A DNA stretch of 64,000 bases, taken from positions 1 to 64,000 of the forward strand of contig JADLFI010000006.1 in NCBI GenBank assembly GCA_020845635.1. The letters are read 5' to 3'. Shown here piece after piece: positions 44,786-52,933 of this stretch (within the stretch, counting starts at the first letter, position 1; the number at the start of each line of letters is the position of its first letter). This DNA is from Bacteroidia bacterium (GTDB taxonomy: Bacteria > Bacteroidota > Bacteroidia > UBA4408). A program made the translations under genes and the position numbers. The notes under the pieces are model-generated. The model searched no databases. It saw nothing but the letters and a program-made list of their open reading frames with translations, and was not told where the DNA came from.

Positions 44786-46777
44786 TTAATCGGTATCATC
44801 AATAAAATCAGAATTAACGGGGTTTAAATTATGAAGAGCAGAATCAGGCTTTAATATTAATTCTTTGGCTTTCCCACTAATATGAATGTCGTTATTTAAT
44901 AGTTCTTTTTGTTCTTCACTTATAATCTCCTTTTTTACCAAATGCCCGGCAATAATACGGTAGTAGTCGGCTGTGTGTTCTTTTAGTTTCCCGTTTTCAT
45001 CAAAATTATATTTAAACCACTTTGGTCGAGGAATAATCATGGCTAAATAAATACTCTCAGCCAGACTTAAGTCTGAGGGCTTTTTGTTAAAGTAATAACG
45101 CGATGCTTCACCTATACCGTAAACACCCGGCCCCCACTCAATAATATTTAGATACACTTCTAACATTCTTTCTTTTGAAACTATTCGGTTACTTTCTATA
45201 AGCCAAACAATCAAGGCTTCTTCAATTTTACGTGCAATAGTTTTATTACGGGTTAAAAATACATTCTTAACCAGTTGCATACTGATAGTGCTGCCGCCCC
45301 GTGCAAAACGGCCTTGTTTGTAGTTTTCGGCTATTGATTTCCGAAAAGCTTCTTCGTTAAACCCATTATGCCACATAAAATTTCCATCTTCAGAAGTCAT
45401 AACAGCATATTGTAAGAAAGGACTAATTAAGGATAATGGGGTATAATCTGGGTTTGACGAGCCTACCATAAAGCTTCTTACAGCAATACCTTTCTCGTAA
45501 GCGGTGTATAAAAACTCATCATTTATTTTATTCAGAGGGGTTTCGCCAAAGGCTAATATTTTAAACTTATCTTTAGGCATTTGACAGGTAAACTCTACAC
45601 TGTCGGCAAATTTTGAAATAAAGTAGAAATGCATTTTATAACCCAGTCGGCCTGCTGTTTTTATGCCCTCAATGTTTTGAAATAAGCCTTCTGGAAATGA
45701 CTCAAAAAAGTCTTGTGATTCCATGAGGGGAATATTAATATTTATGGCCATTGTTTTTATGTTATTGACGTTTTCAAAACTGATGTATGGTTTAATAAAC
45801 ATCTTGTTTAAACGGAATACACTGTTGCTGTCAAGACATAAAAATGAATTCTCTACACTGAAATTAAAGTCGGCCTCTAAACGGTGAACGGTAATGTTTT
45901 TGGGTGATATTCGCCAATGGTTAATCAATCCGTTACTTACAGAAGCTTTACCTTGTAATATAAGCTTATTATCTTTAAATGAGCTTTGGCTTAAATTAAT
46001 ATTTAAAGTGTCAAAACCTATGGTTAGGTTAAAAAAACTTTTAAGCCCCGGAATACTTTTTTCTTGTTTTGGATTGGTTGGAGATACTGTAAAGTTTAGA
46101 GTTCTGCTGTTTTTGTATATATTTCCCGTAATTTTATATTCACTTCTTATATTTCTTTCTTGGGATACCATGTGCCCTTGAAATTTTTCATTGATAAACA
46201 CTACACTATCCAGTATTGAGTTAAGAACAACAGTATCTTTTTGGATATTGATATGGGAGTTGTACATCTCAAAACGATTAGGGATAATATCGAAAATAGT
46301 TTCTAAAATACGATTGGCAAAAGCCCCTAAATTATAGGATTGGTAGTTGGTGGTACTATCAGTATTTTCGGCTTTCTTTGATTGTTTAAGTAAAAAAGAT
46401 ATATTATCTTTTTCTTTACTTTTACAGACATTTAACAACACAGAATCAATAAAAACACTATTAAGTCTGATATTCCCAAAGAGTAGAGGCCAAACTTTAA
46501 TACCTGCCTGTACTTCTGCCATGTTTAGTAAGGTGTCTTTTTGTGGAGATTGAACATAAATATTATTAAGCACTACAGTGCTTATTCCGCTAAATGAAGA
46601 TTTTTGTATGCTTAACCTTCCGTGGTATTTGTGTTCAAACTTTTGCTCGGTTTTATGTATAGCCCATTGTAAAATACTGTTTCTGAAAAGAAGCAACAGC
46701 AGCACAATACCAATTAATGATCCGGAAACAACAACAAAATGTTTCCTATACTTTATTAATCGGTAGGGCAGTTTCAA
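44786..46777 (-). CDS. AsmA-like protein fused to a GT51 peptidoglycan transglycosylase domain
   Basis: A 663-residue inner-membrane protein anchored by one helix (about 14-33). Residues about 35-430 resemble the AsmA/TamB-type repeats. The C-terminal domain (about 445-595) is a GT51 lipid II polymerase: SEDGNFMWHNGFNEEAF carries the catalytic Glu, RGGSTISMQLVKNVFL and RKIEEALIVWLIESNRI follow, and then YLNIIEWGPGVYGI. There is no transpeptidase domain, so it would be a monofunctional glycan polymerase. TTG 46777 is the best start. It follows lysS by 24 bases. Confidence 0.85.
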   Translation of the reverse strand: MKLPYRLIKYRKHFVVVSGSLIGIVLLLLLFRNSILQWAIHKTEQKFEHKYHGRLSIQKSSFSGISTVVLNNIYVQSPQKDTLLNMAEVQAGIKVWPLLFGNIRLNSVFIDSVLLNVCKSKEKDNISFLLKQSKKAENTDSTTNYQSYNLGAFANRILETIFDIIPNRFEMYNSHINIQKDTVVLNSILDSVVFINEKFQGHMVSQERNIRSEYKITGNIYKNSRTLNFTVSPTNPKQEKSIPGLKSFFNLTIGFDTLNINLSQSSFKDNKLILQGKASVSNGLINHWRISPKNITVHRLEADFNFSVENSFLCLDSNSVFRLNKMFIKPYISFENVNNIKTMAININIPLMESQDFFESFPEGLFQNIEGIKTAGRLGYKMHFYFISKFADSVEFTCQMPKDKFKILAFGETPLNKINDEFLYTAYEKGIAVRSFMVGSSNPDYTPLSLISPFLQYAVMTSEDGNFMWHNGFNEEAFRKSIAENYKQGRFARGGSTISMQLVKNVFLTRNKTIARKIEEALIVWLIESNRIVSKERMLEVYLNIIEWGPGVYGIGEASRYYFNKKPSDLSLAESIYLAMIIPRPKWFKYNFDENGKLKEHTADYYRIIAGHLVKKEIISEEQKELLNNDIHISGKAKELILKPDSALHNLNPVNSDFIDDTD

Positions 46778-46801
46778 AACCGCAATAATTTATTGGTAAG
46801 A

Positions 46802-48313
46802 TTAATGTTCAGGTCGCATTTGCGGGAAAAATATTACATCCTGAATAGATTTTGAATTAGTCATAATCATTATCAATCGGTCAATTCCAATTCCTAAACC
46901 TGATGTTGGAGGCATCCCAAACTCTATGGCTCTTAAAAAATCTTCATCAAGCATCATGGCTTCTTCGTCTCCTCTTTTGGCCAATGTTAGTTGCTCTTCA
47001 AAACGTTTGCGCTGGTCAATTGGGTCGTTTAGCTCGCTGTAAGCGTTACAAATCTCTTTTCCATTACAAATACCCTCAAACCTTTCTACTAATCCTTTTT
47101 TACTGCGGTGCTTCTTGGCCAGTGGCGACATCTCTTCAGGGTAATCGGTAATAAATGTTGGTTGAATAAGAAAAGGTTCACATTTCTCCCCAAAAATCTC
47201 ATCAATAATTTTTCCTCTACCCATAGTTTCATCTACATGAATTCCCATTGAACGTGCTGTTTGAGCCAATGTGGTCTCGTCCATCTCGCTAATATCTACA
47301 TTAGTATAATGCTGTATGGCTTCATACATGGTATAACGTTTCCATGGTCGCTGAAAACTAATTACATGTTCACCTACTTTTACTTCATTGGTTCCATGTA
47401 AATCTATCGCCACTTTCTCAACCATAGTTTCTACCAAATTCATCATCCAGTTATAATCTTTGTAAGCCACATACAACTCCATTTGTGTAAATTCAGGATT
47501 ATGAAAGCGACTCATTCCTTCATTTCTAAAATCTTTTGCAAATTCATAAACTCCCTCAAAACCGCCAACAATAAGCTTCTTCAGATATAACTCATTGGCT
47601 ATCCGCAAATACAAAGTCATATCAAGTGTGTTATGATGAGTTTTAAAAGGTCGGGCAGCAGCACCCCCGTATATTGGTTGCAATATTGGGGTTTCCACTT
47701 CTAGATATCCTTTTTCGTTTAAAAAACTACGTATAGAGTTGGTAAGTTGAGTGCGTTGAACAAAAACAAATCGTACTTCCGGATTTACAATTAAATCGAG
47801 ATAGCGCATGCGGTAGCGCTGTTCAGGATCTGTAAAGGCATCAAAGGTGTTTCCTTGTTCGTCAGTTTTAACTACGGGCAAAGGTTTTAACGACTTAGTG
47901 AGTAGTTTAAGAGAAGAAACGTGTATTGTGGTTTCACCGGTTTGTGTTGTAAATACGTAACCTTTAATACCAATAATATCACCAATATCAAGTAGTTTTT
48001 TAAACACTACATTGTAAAGAGTTTTATCCTCATCAGGGCAAATTTCATCACGTTTAACATAAATCTGAATTCGTCCTGTATTATCCTGTATTTCGGCAAA
48101 TGAGGCATTCCCCATAATACGTCTTGACATAATACGTCCGGCAATACTAATGTTCTTATAGCTCAGCTTGTCGCGCTCATAATTCTCGTAAATGTCCGAT
48201 ATTCTGGCGTTTACTTCAAATGCATCGGCTGGATAGGGGTTTATCCCTAATTTTATTATCTCTTGTAACGATTGTCTTCGTATTATTTCTTGTTCACTAA
48301 GTTCTGAATTCAT
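46802..48313 (-). CDS. lysS: Lysyl-tRNA synthetase (class II)
   Basis: A 503-residue class II synthetase. The N-terminal OB fold binds the anticodon (ISIAGRIMSRRIMGNASFAE). Catalytic motif 1 is near FLNEKGYLEVETPILQPIYG, motif 2 includes FRNEGMSRFHNPEFTQMELY, and motif 3 is near GLGIGIDRLIMIMTNS. The length and motifs are normal. It has its own promoter at 48332-48362 and may be co-transcribed with the AsmA-GT51 and DUF6427 genes. Confidence 0.97.
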   Translation of the reverse strand: MNSELSEQEIIRRQSLQEIIKLGINPYPADAFEVNARISDIYENYERDKLSYKNISIAGRIMSRRIMGNASFAEIQDNTGRIQIYVKRDEICPDEDKTLYNVVFKKLLDIGDIIGIKGYVFTTQTGETTIHVSSLKLLTKSLKPLPVVKTDEQGNTFDAFTDPEQRYRMRYLDLIVNPEVRFVFVQRTQLTNSIRSFLNEKGYLEVETPILQPIYGGAAARPFKTHHNTLDMTLYLRIANELYLKKLIVGGFEGVYEFAKDFRNEGMSRFHNPEFTQMELYVAYKDYNWMMNLVETMVEKVAIDLHGTNEVKVGEHVISFQRPWKRYTMYEAIQHYTNVDISEMDETTLAQTARSMGIHVDETMGRGKIIDEIFGEKCEPFLIQPTFITDYPEEMSPLAKKHRSKKGLVERFEGICNGKEICNAYSELNDPIDQRKRFEEQLTLAKRGDEEAMMLDEDFLRAIEFGMPPTSGLGIGIDRLIMIMTNSKSIQDVIFFPQMRPEH

Positions 48314-48331
48314 AAAAAATTACCTTTTGTA

Positions 48332-48362
48332 CAAACCTACATTTATTCATTAAATTCTGCAA
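48332..48362 (-). promoter_or_regulatory. lysS promoter (TTG-N20-TAGGTTTG)
   Basis: On the minus strand TTG (48360-48362) and a perfect -7 element TAGGTTTG (48332-48339) are 20 bases apart. The -7 element ends 18 bases before the lysS ATG. Confidence 0.65.
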
Positions 48363-48476
48363 AATTAGTTATCGGAATTTTTTTAACCAATTGTTTAATG
48401 CAAAATAAATTTCTTTCCCTTGTACTTGTTTTTACTGAAATGCTTAATATGATGCTTGCTTAAAATATGACCCAAT

Positions 48477-49169
48477 TTATTGCTGATTTAACCCAAAACG
48501 TATATAGTTTATATCAAAACCCAAAGCCGAGAACTTTTTCTCGTAATGTGTTTTTGTGTTAACGAGCAAGTCGTGATGAGCACCTAAAAATCCTTTAGGT
48601 TCGGCATATAAATTATGGGTGTGTAAATGTATGGGATGTTTCTGCTGCTGCAATAAATTGAGGGTATATTCGTATAACAAAGAGCTGTCGGTTTTTAAGT
48701 GCAATATACCTTCGGGTTTAATAATTTTTTTGTATAATTCTAAGAATCTACCTGAAGTTAATCTTTTTTTGAGTCTTTTTTCTGTTGGTTGAGGGTCCGG
48801 GAAAGTTATCCATATCTCGTCAACTTCATGAGGAGCAAAGGCTGTAACAATATTTTCAATACGCAGGCGTAGAAAAGCCACATTGTTTAGTTTTTGTTCT
48901 AACGAGTTTTTTGCACCGGTCCAGAGTCTATTTCCTTTTAAATCTATACCAATATAATTTTTATCAGGAAATGCTTGCCCCAAGGCAGTGGTATATTCCC
49001 CTTTGCCGCACCCCAGCTCTAATACCAGAGGATTGTTATTTTTAAAATAATTTGTACGCCAAAGTCCTTTTAATGTAAAATCATCAACTTCTTTTTTAGT
49101 TTGTACATGATGAAACACATTTGAAAAAGTTTCAAGTTCGGCAAATTGTTTAAGTTTGTGTTTAGCCAA
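48477..49169 (-). CDS. trmB: tRNA (guanine-N7)-methyltransferase
   Basis: A 230-residue SAM-dependent enzyme that methylates G46 of tRNAs. The SAM-binding motif I is LVLELGCGKGEYTTALGQAF, followed by YIGIDLKGNRL and the family motif EIWITFPDPQPTEKRLKKRL. HLKTDSSLLYEYTL is also typical. TTG 49169 is the only plausible start; it gives MAKHKLKQ. It is divergent from the glycosyltransferase gene. Confidence 0.94.
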   Translation of the reverse strand: MAKHKLKQFAELETFSNVFHHVQTKKEVDDFTLKGLWRTNYFKNNNPLVLELGCGKGEYTTALGQAFPDKNYIGIDLKGNRLWTGAKNSLEQKLNNVAFLRLRIENIVTAFAPHEVDEIWITFPDPQPTEKRLKKRLTSGRFLELYKKIIKPEGILHLKTDSSLLYEYTLNLLQQQKHPIHLHTHNLYAEPKGFLGAHHDLLVNTKTHYEKKFSALGFDINYIRFGLNQQ

Positions 49170-49239
49170 TTTTAAAATATTTTTAGGCGGTAAATTTCTA
49201 TAATGTTTTTTATTTACAAATTAATTTTAGAAAATTATT

Positions 49240-50304
49240 ATTCATAAGCGAATATTATTAAGTCCCTTAAATTGGGGTGTTGGGCATGCTGCACGCATTG
49301 TACCTATAGCTAAACAACTGGAAGCTAATGGTGCCGAGCTGTTTTTTTGTGCCTCAGGCGAAGCTCTACAATTGCTAAAAAAGGAATTTCCTCAAGGCCG
49401 TTTTGTGGAAGATGTTCCGTTTACGGTTAGCTACGGTAAAAATCGACTTTCAAACATTCTTAATCTAATATGGCAATTTCCATGTATGTTACGTCAGCTT
49501 TACAGGGAGCACCAACATTTAAGAAAAGTAATGGAGAAATACCAATTTGATGTAGTTATTGCCGATAGCCGTTATGGAATGTTTCACCGCCATGCCATAT
49601 CCATTTTCATTAGTCATCAGTTAAATATAAAGTTTATTACCGGATCGCGTTTTATCAATTTCTTGAATCATTATTTTATTAATAAGTTTGATGTTTGTTG
49701 GGTTCCTGATTATGAAGATGCTAATCTATCTATAGCCGGAGAGTTAAGTAAAAGAAACACACATACCCAGGTGCAGTATGTAGGCATACTCAGCCGAGCC
49801 AATCAAGTTGAAGTTAAACCTACAGATAAAATTTTATTTTTACTATCAGGAGCTGAACCACAACGTAGTATTTTGGAAAGATTAATTGTTTCCAAAATAA
49901 AACAAGACTCTTTAAAAGCCATATTGGTTAGAGGCTGTAGTATAGGCCGATCAATAAATATGGAAGATTTACCGGACGTGGAATTATATGATTTAGTAGA
50001 TGCCTCACAATTACAAGGTTTGGTTAGTGAGTGTAGTTTTGTGGTTTGTCGTAGTGGATACAGCACCATTATGGATTTAATAGTTTGGAAAAAGAAAGCA
50101 GTGCTTATACCTACACCCGGACAATATGAACAAGAATATTTAGCTGATTATTTAGAGCACAAAAAATGGTTTTGTAAGGTGGAACAGAAAGATTTTTTAC
50201 ATACAAATCTTGAACAAATTAATAACTACACAACACCCGAATTTAAGTTTACTACCGGCAATTTTGCTCAACTTGTTCAACAACTTATTGAAAATAAAAG
50301 ATAG
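49240..50304 (+). CDS. Glycosyltransferase of the MJ1255/VC2487-like family; probable ATT start
   Basis: The open frame is free of stops from 49231. It begins KIIIHKRILLSPLNWGVGHA, and the SPLNWG-x-GHA-x-R motif is the expected N-terminus of this family, close to MurG-like GT-B folds. The best start is ATT 49240, since no ATG, GTG or TTG occurs before TTG 49372, which would delete that motif. The C-terminal half has CRSGYSTIMDLIVWKKKAVL and IPTPGQYEQEYLA, the donor-binding region. Full length is 354 residues. The substrate is unknown. A start-codon loss or sequencing error is also possible. Confidence 0.68.
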   Translation: MHKRILLSPLNWGVGHAARIVPIAKQLEANGAELFFCASGEALQLLKKEFPQGRFVEDVPFTVSYGKNRLSNILNLIWQFPCMLRQLYREHQHLRKVMEKYQFDVVIADSRYGMFHRHAISIFISHQLNIKFITGSRFINFLNHYFINKFDVCWVPDYEDANLSIAGELSKRNTHTQVQYVGILSRANQVEVKPTDKILFLLSGAEPQRSILERLIVSKIKQDSLKAILVRGCSIGRSINMEDLPDVELYDLVDASQLQGLVSECSFVVCRSGYSTIMDLIVWKKKAVLIPTPGQYEQEYLADYLEHKKWFCKVEQKDFLHTNLEQINNYTTPEFKFTTGNFAQLVQQLIENKR

Positions 50305-50986
50305 CTGTTTGCTAATCATATAAATATTGATTTCTTCAATCACAGACTAAGCTTTGCTTTTATCTAATCATTTAAACAAAACACACTAGATTCTACAAGT
50401 TACAGGTATTGTTATAGCTCCATAACAAAACACAAATTGAAGAGTAAATATTTGGTTTAATATTTTTTACTTCATAAAAATACTGTATCTTGAATTGTTT
50501 TTATACTAATTCGGTCACACAACAGCTTTGCACTTGAGTGTTGTAAATCCATTATCTTCTTTCAATAGAGCATCCTATAGCAAACATGCTGTGAACAATT
50601 TCATTGTTTCATACAAAAGTTAATTTAATATCAGCTTGTTTGTTTTAAAGTCCGTAGTGAAATACTTGTAAGAAAGTGTTATCAGACAAAATGAATGTTA
50701 AATACCTCTGAACTCATTAATATATCTAAATTTATTGATAAACCCAAAGGATAAAAAGGAATCCTTCTTACACCACCACTCAATAGTTACAGAATCCAAC
50801 TGCCAAAAAGCCTGAGAATACTTGAAGCATTAGTTTTAAAGCACAATTCCTTATTTTGTAAACGAGGGCGATTACAAAATTAAGCTACAGTTATCTCAAA
50901 CAAGGTTAAAAAATTGTTTTTATGATAAATAGAGAACTTTTTAACCCACAAATTCCCACCATATATTTTTTTTGTTAAAATCATGC
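50305..50986. other. Gene-free region before mraZ, possible non-coding RNA
   Basis: About 680 bases without a convincing open frame. It contains small inverted repeats: AAGGAT (50747-50752) with ATCCTT (50761-50766), and GGTTAAAAA (50904-50912) with TTTTTAACC (50938-50946). A rho-independent terminator follows at 50987-51014. No perfect TAnnTTTG element was seen on the plus strand. It lacks the hallmarks of rnpB, ssrA and the SRP RNA. It could be an unknown RNA, a long 3' UTR of the glycosyltransferase gene, or a decayed gene. Confidence 0.4.
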
Positions 50987-51014
50987 AAAAAGTCCCTTTC
51001 TGTCGGGCTTTTTT
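50987..51014 (+). terminator. Rho-independent terminator upstream of mraZ
   Basis: AAAAAGTCC (50987-50995) pairs with GGGCTTTTT (51005-51013) with one G-U pair, followed by a T run. It separates the upstream transcription unit from the dcw operon. Confidence 0.65.
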
Positions 51015-51078
51015 ATTGCTTTAAGAAGTTAAAAAATTATTTAGAATTAGCTGAAAATCAAAAAGTTTTCAACAAAAG

Positions 51079-51102
51079 TGGGAAATAATGGTAAAATGTG
51101 GA
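51079..51102 (+). promoter_or_regulatory. Candidate MraZ operator (three TGGN repeats, 10-bp period)
   Basis: TGGG (51079), TGGT (51089) and TGGA (51099) are direct repeats spaced exactly 10 bases apart, 40-65 bases before the mraZ start. E. coli MraZ binds TGGG repeats with the same 10-base period upstream of its own operon. An imperfect -7 element TACTTTTA lies at 51114-51121, so bound protein would block the promoter. Confidence 0.6.
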
Positions 51103-51142
51103 AAATTTTTCCATACTTTTACGCAATTAAATATAAATCCCA

Positions 51143-51625
51143 TTGTATCAACTGTTAGGAACATACGAGTGTACTGTAGATAGCAAAGGCAGAGTCATGC
51201 TTCCGGTTGCTTTTAAAAAGGCATTGACTCCTGTTTTGGACAAGGGATTTGTGCTAAAGCGAAGTGTTTTTGGTTCTTGTTTAGAGTTATACACTATGGA
51301 AGACTGGCAGCGAACCAAAAAAGATGTTGACCGGTTAAACCGCTTTAAGAAAGAAAACATTGAGTTTATAAGGGCATTTTCTGCGGGACTAAAAGCTATA
51401 GAAATTGACAGCAGTGGTCGCTTGTTGCTCCCAAAGGACTTAATCAGCTTTGCCGGAATTATCAAGGATGTTGTAATGAGTGTAACCTCAAACAACATTA
51501 TTGAAATATGGGATAAGAAGAAATATGAAGATGTTGTAAATATACCGAATGAAGATTTTGAGAATTTGGCTGAGCGAGTGATGGGAAGTTTAGGCAATAA
51601 GGAGGATAGCAATGATGTATCATAA
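51143..51625 (+). CDS. mraZ: Transcriptional regulator MraZ
   Basis: A 160-residue DNA-binding protein of the AbrB-like double-repeat fold that heads the dcw operon and regulates it. The first repeat reads LLGTYECTVDSKGRVMLPVA and the second IEIDSSGRLLLPKDLI. The start is TTG 51143, since an in-frame stop lies nine bases upstream and no ATG is available. Its end overlaps rsmH by 14 bases. TGG repeats upstream are the likely binding site. Confidence 0.94.
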   Translation: MYQLLGTYECTVDSKGRVMLPVAFKKALTPVLDKGFVLKRSVFGSCLELYTMEDWQRTKKDVDRLNRFKKENIEFIRAFSAGLKAIEIDSSGRLLLPKDLISFAGIIKDVVMSVTSNNIIEIWDKKKYEDVVNIPNEDFENLAERVMGSLGNKEDSNDVS

Positions 51626-52508
51626 GCCGGTATTGCTTCATGAAAGTATAGCAGGATTGAATATTAAAGGCGAAGGTGTTTATGTTGATGTTACTTACGG
51701 AGGAGGCGGACACTCAAAAGAAATATTGAAACATTTAACTACAGGTTGTTTGTTTGCTTTTGATCAGGATGATGAAGCCATAGCCAATAAAGTGGAAGAT
51801 AAAAAATTAGTATTGATAAAACAGAATTTTAAGTATATGAAAAACTTTTTGAGAGTACACAATGCTTTACCGGTAGATGGAATTCTTGCCGATTTAGGAG
51901 TGTCTTCTCATCAGTTTGATACAGGTGAACGAGGTTTTAGTACAAGGTTTGAGGGCACCTTAGATATGCGCATGGATAGAGCTAATAAGCTAACTGCTGC
52001 TGAAGTATTGAACACCTACGAAGAGTCTGAATTAATTCAAATCTTTAAAAACTACGGTGAAGTTGAAAATAGCAGAAAATTGGTTTCGGCCATTATTGTT
52101 GCAAGGCAGCAAAAGAAAATAAAAACTATATCTGAATTTAAACAAGCTATTCAAACTTGTATACCGAGAGGCAAAGAGCATCAGTATTTAGCTAAGGTGT
52201 TTCAGGCTCTGCGCATTGTGGTAAATAATGAGTTAGAAGTGCTTAAAGATTTATTGATTCAAAGTCGTGAAGTATTGAAGCCCGGAGGTCGATTGGTGGT
52301 AATTTCCTATCACTCATTAGAAGATAGATTGGTAAAAAACTTTATGAAGTCGGGCAATTTTGAGGGAAAAGTACAGCAGGATTTTTACGGAAACAAGCTA
52401 GTAGATTTTAGAGTGATAACACGACAAGTGATAACAGCAGGAGAGGAAGAACTATTAGAAAATAGTAGGGCAAGAAGCGCCAAGTTAAGAATAGCCGAAA
52501 AAGTATAA
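51612..52508 (+). CDS. rsmH: 16S rRNA (cytosine(1402)-N(4))-methyltransferase
   Basis: A 298-residue SAM-dependent enzyme modifying C1402 in the ribosomal P site. It starts YHKPVLLHESIAGL, followed by the SAM motif VDVTYGGGGHSKEIL, ILADLGVSSHQFDTGERGFS and YHSLEDRLVKNFMK. Two ATGs, 51612 and 51615, are available. It overlaps the end of mraZ and precedes ftsL by five bases, as in dcw operons. Confidence 0.97.
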   Translation: MMYHKPVLLHESIAGLNIKGEGVYVDVTYGGGGHSKEILKHLTTGCLFAFDQDDEAIANKVEDKKLVLIKQNFKYMKNFLRVHNALPVDGILADLGVSSHQFDTGERGFSTRFEGTLDMRMDRANKLTAAEVLNTYEESELIQIFKNYGEVENSRKLVSAIIVARQQKKIKTISEFKQAIQTCIPRGKEHQYLAKVFQALRIVVNNELEVLKDLLIQSREVLKPGGRLVVISYHSLEDRLVKNFMKSGNFEGKVQQDFYGNKLVDFRVITRQVITAGEEELLENSRARSAKLRIAEKV

Positions 52509-52513
52509 TTAGC

Positions 52514-52930
52514 ATGGGAGGAACTGAAAATATAGATACAGAGTCAAAGTTGGGAAATACACCTCTTGAGAAAAAATCAAGTGGTTCAACAAAGCTTGCC
52601 GGTAAAAAAATTATCCGCACTATGGTTGAGGTTATTAATGGAAATTTCTTAACCAATTCTTATAGTATTAGACAAATTCCTTTCATTCTATTTTTGGCAG
52701 GTGTAGCTATATTTTATATAGCCAACAGCTATTATGCCGAAAAGAAAATAAGGCAAATTAATAGGGTTACTAACGAGTTAAAAGAATTGCGCTCGGAATA
52801 TATTACCTCAAAATCAGAACTCATGTATGTGAGTAGGCAAAGCCAAATAGCAAAATCTGCCCAAAATATGGGTTTACAAATTAAAGAAAGTTTAACTCCT
52901 CCTAATAAATTAAAGCTTGACGAGAAGTAA
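52514..52930 (+). CDS. ftsL: FtsL-like cell division protein
   Basis: A 138-residue bitopic membrane protein. A cytoplasmic tail of about 55 residues rich in polar residues is followed by one membrane helix (about 56-76, IPFILFLAGVAIFYIANSYY) and a periplasmic coiled coil (about 78-125). The layout and its position between rsmH and ftsI identify it as the FtsL component of the FtsQLB complex. Sequence similarity to FtsL is low in general, so the call rests on context and layout. Confidence 0.82.
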   Translation: MGGTENIDTESKLGNTPLEKKSSGSTKLAGKKIIRTMVEVINGNFLTNSYSIRQIPFILFLAGVAIFYIANSYYAEKKIRQINRVTNELKELRSEYITSKSELMYVSRQSQIAKSAQNMGLQIKESLTPPNKLKLDEK

Positions 52931-52933
52931 ACA

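Noticed and set aside
50305-51014. Known structural RNAs (rnpB, ssrA, SRP RNA) in the gap before mraZ
   Set aside because: Core conserved strings of these RNAs, such as the GAGGAAAGTCC of rnpB, were not found.
51148-51612. 154-codon open frame antisense to mraZ
   Set aside because: It is a shadow of mraZ codon usage; the sense frame has clear MraZ repeats.
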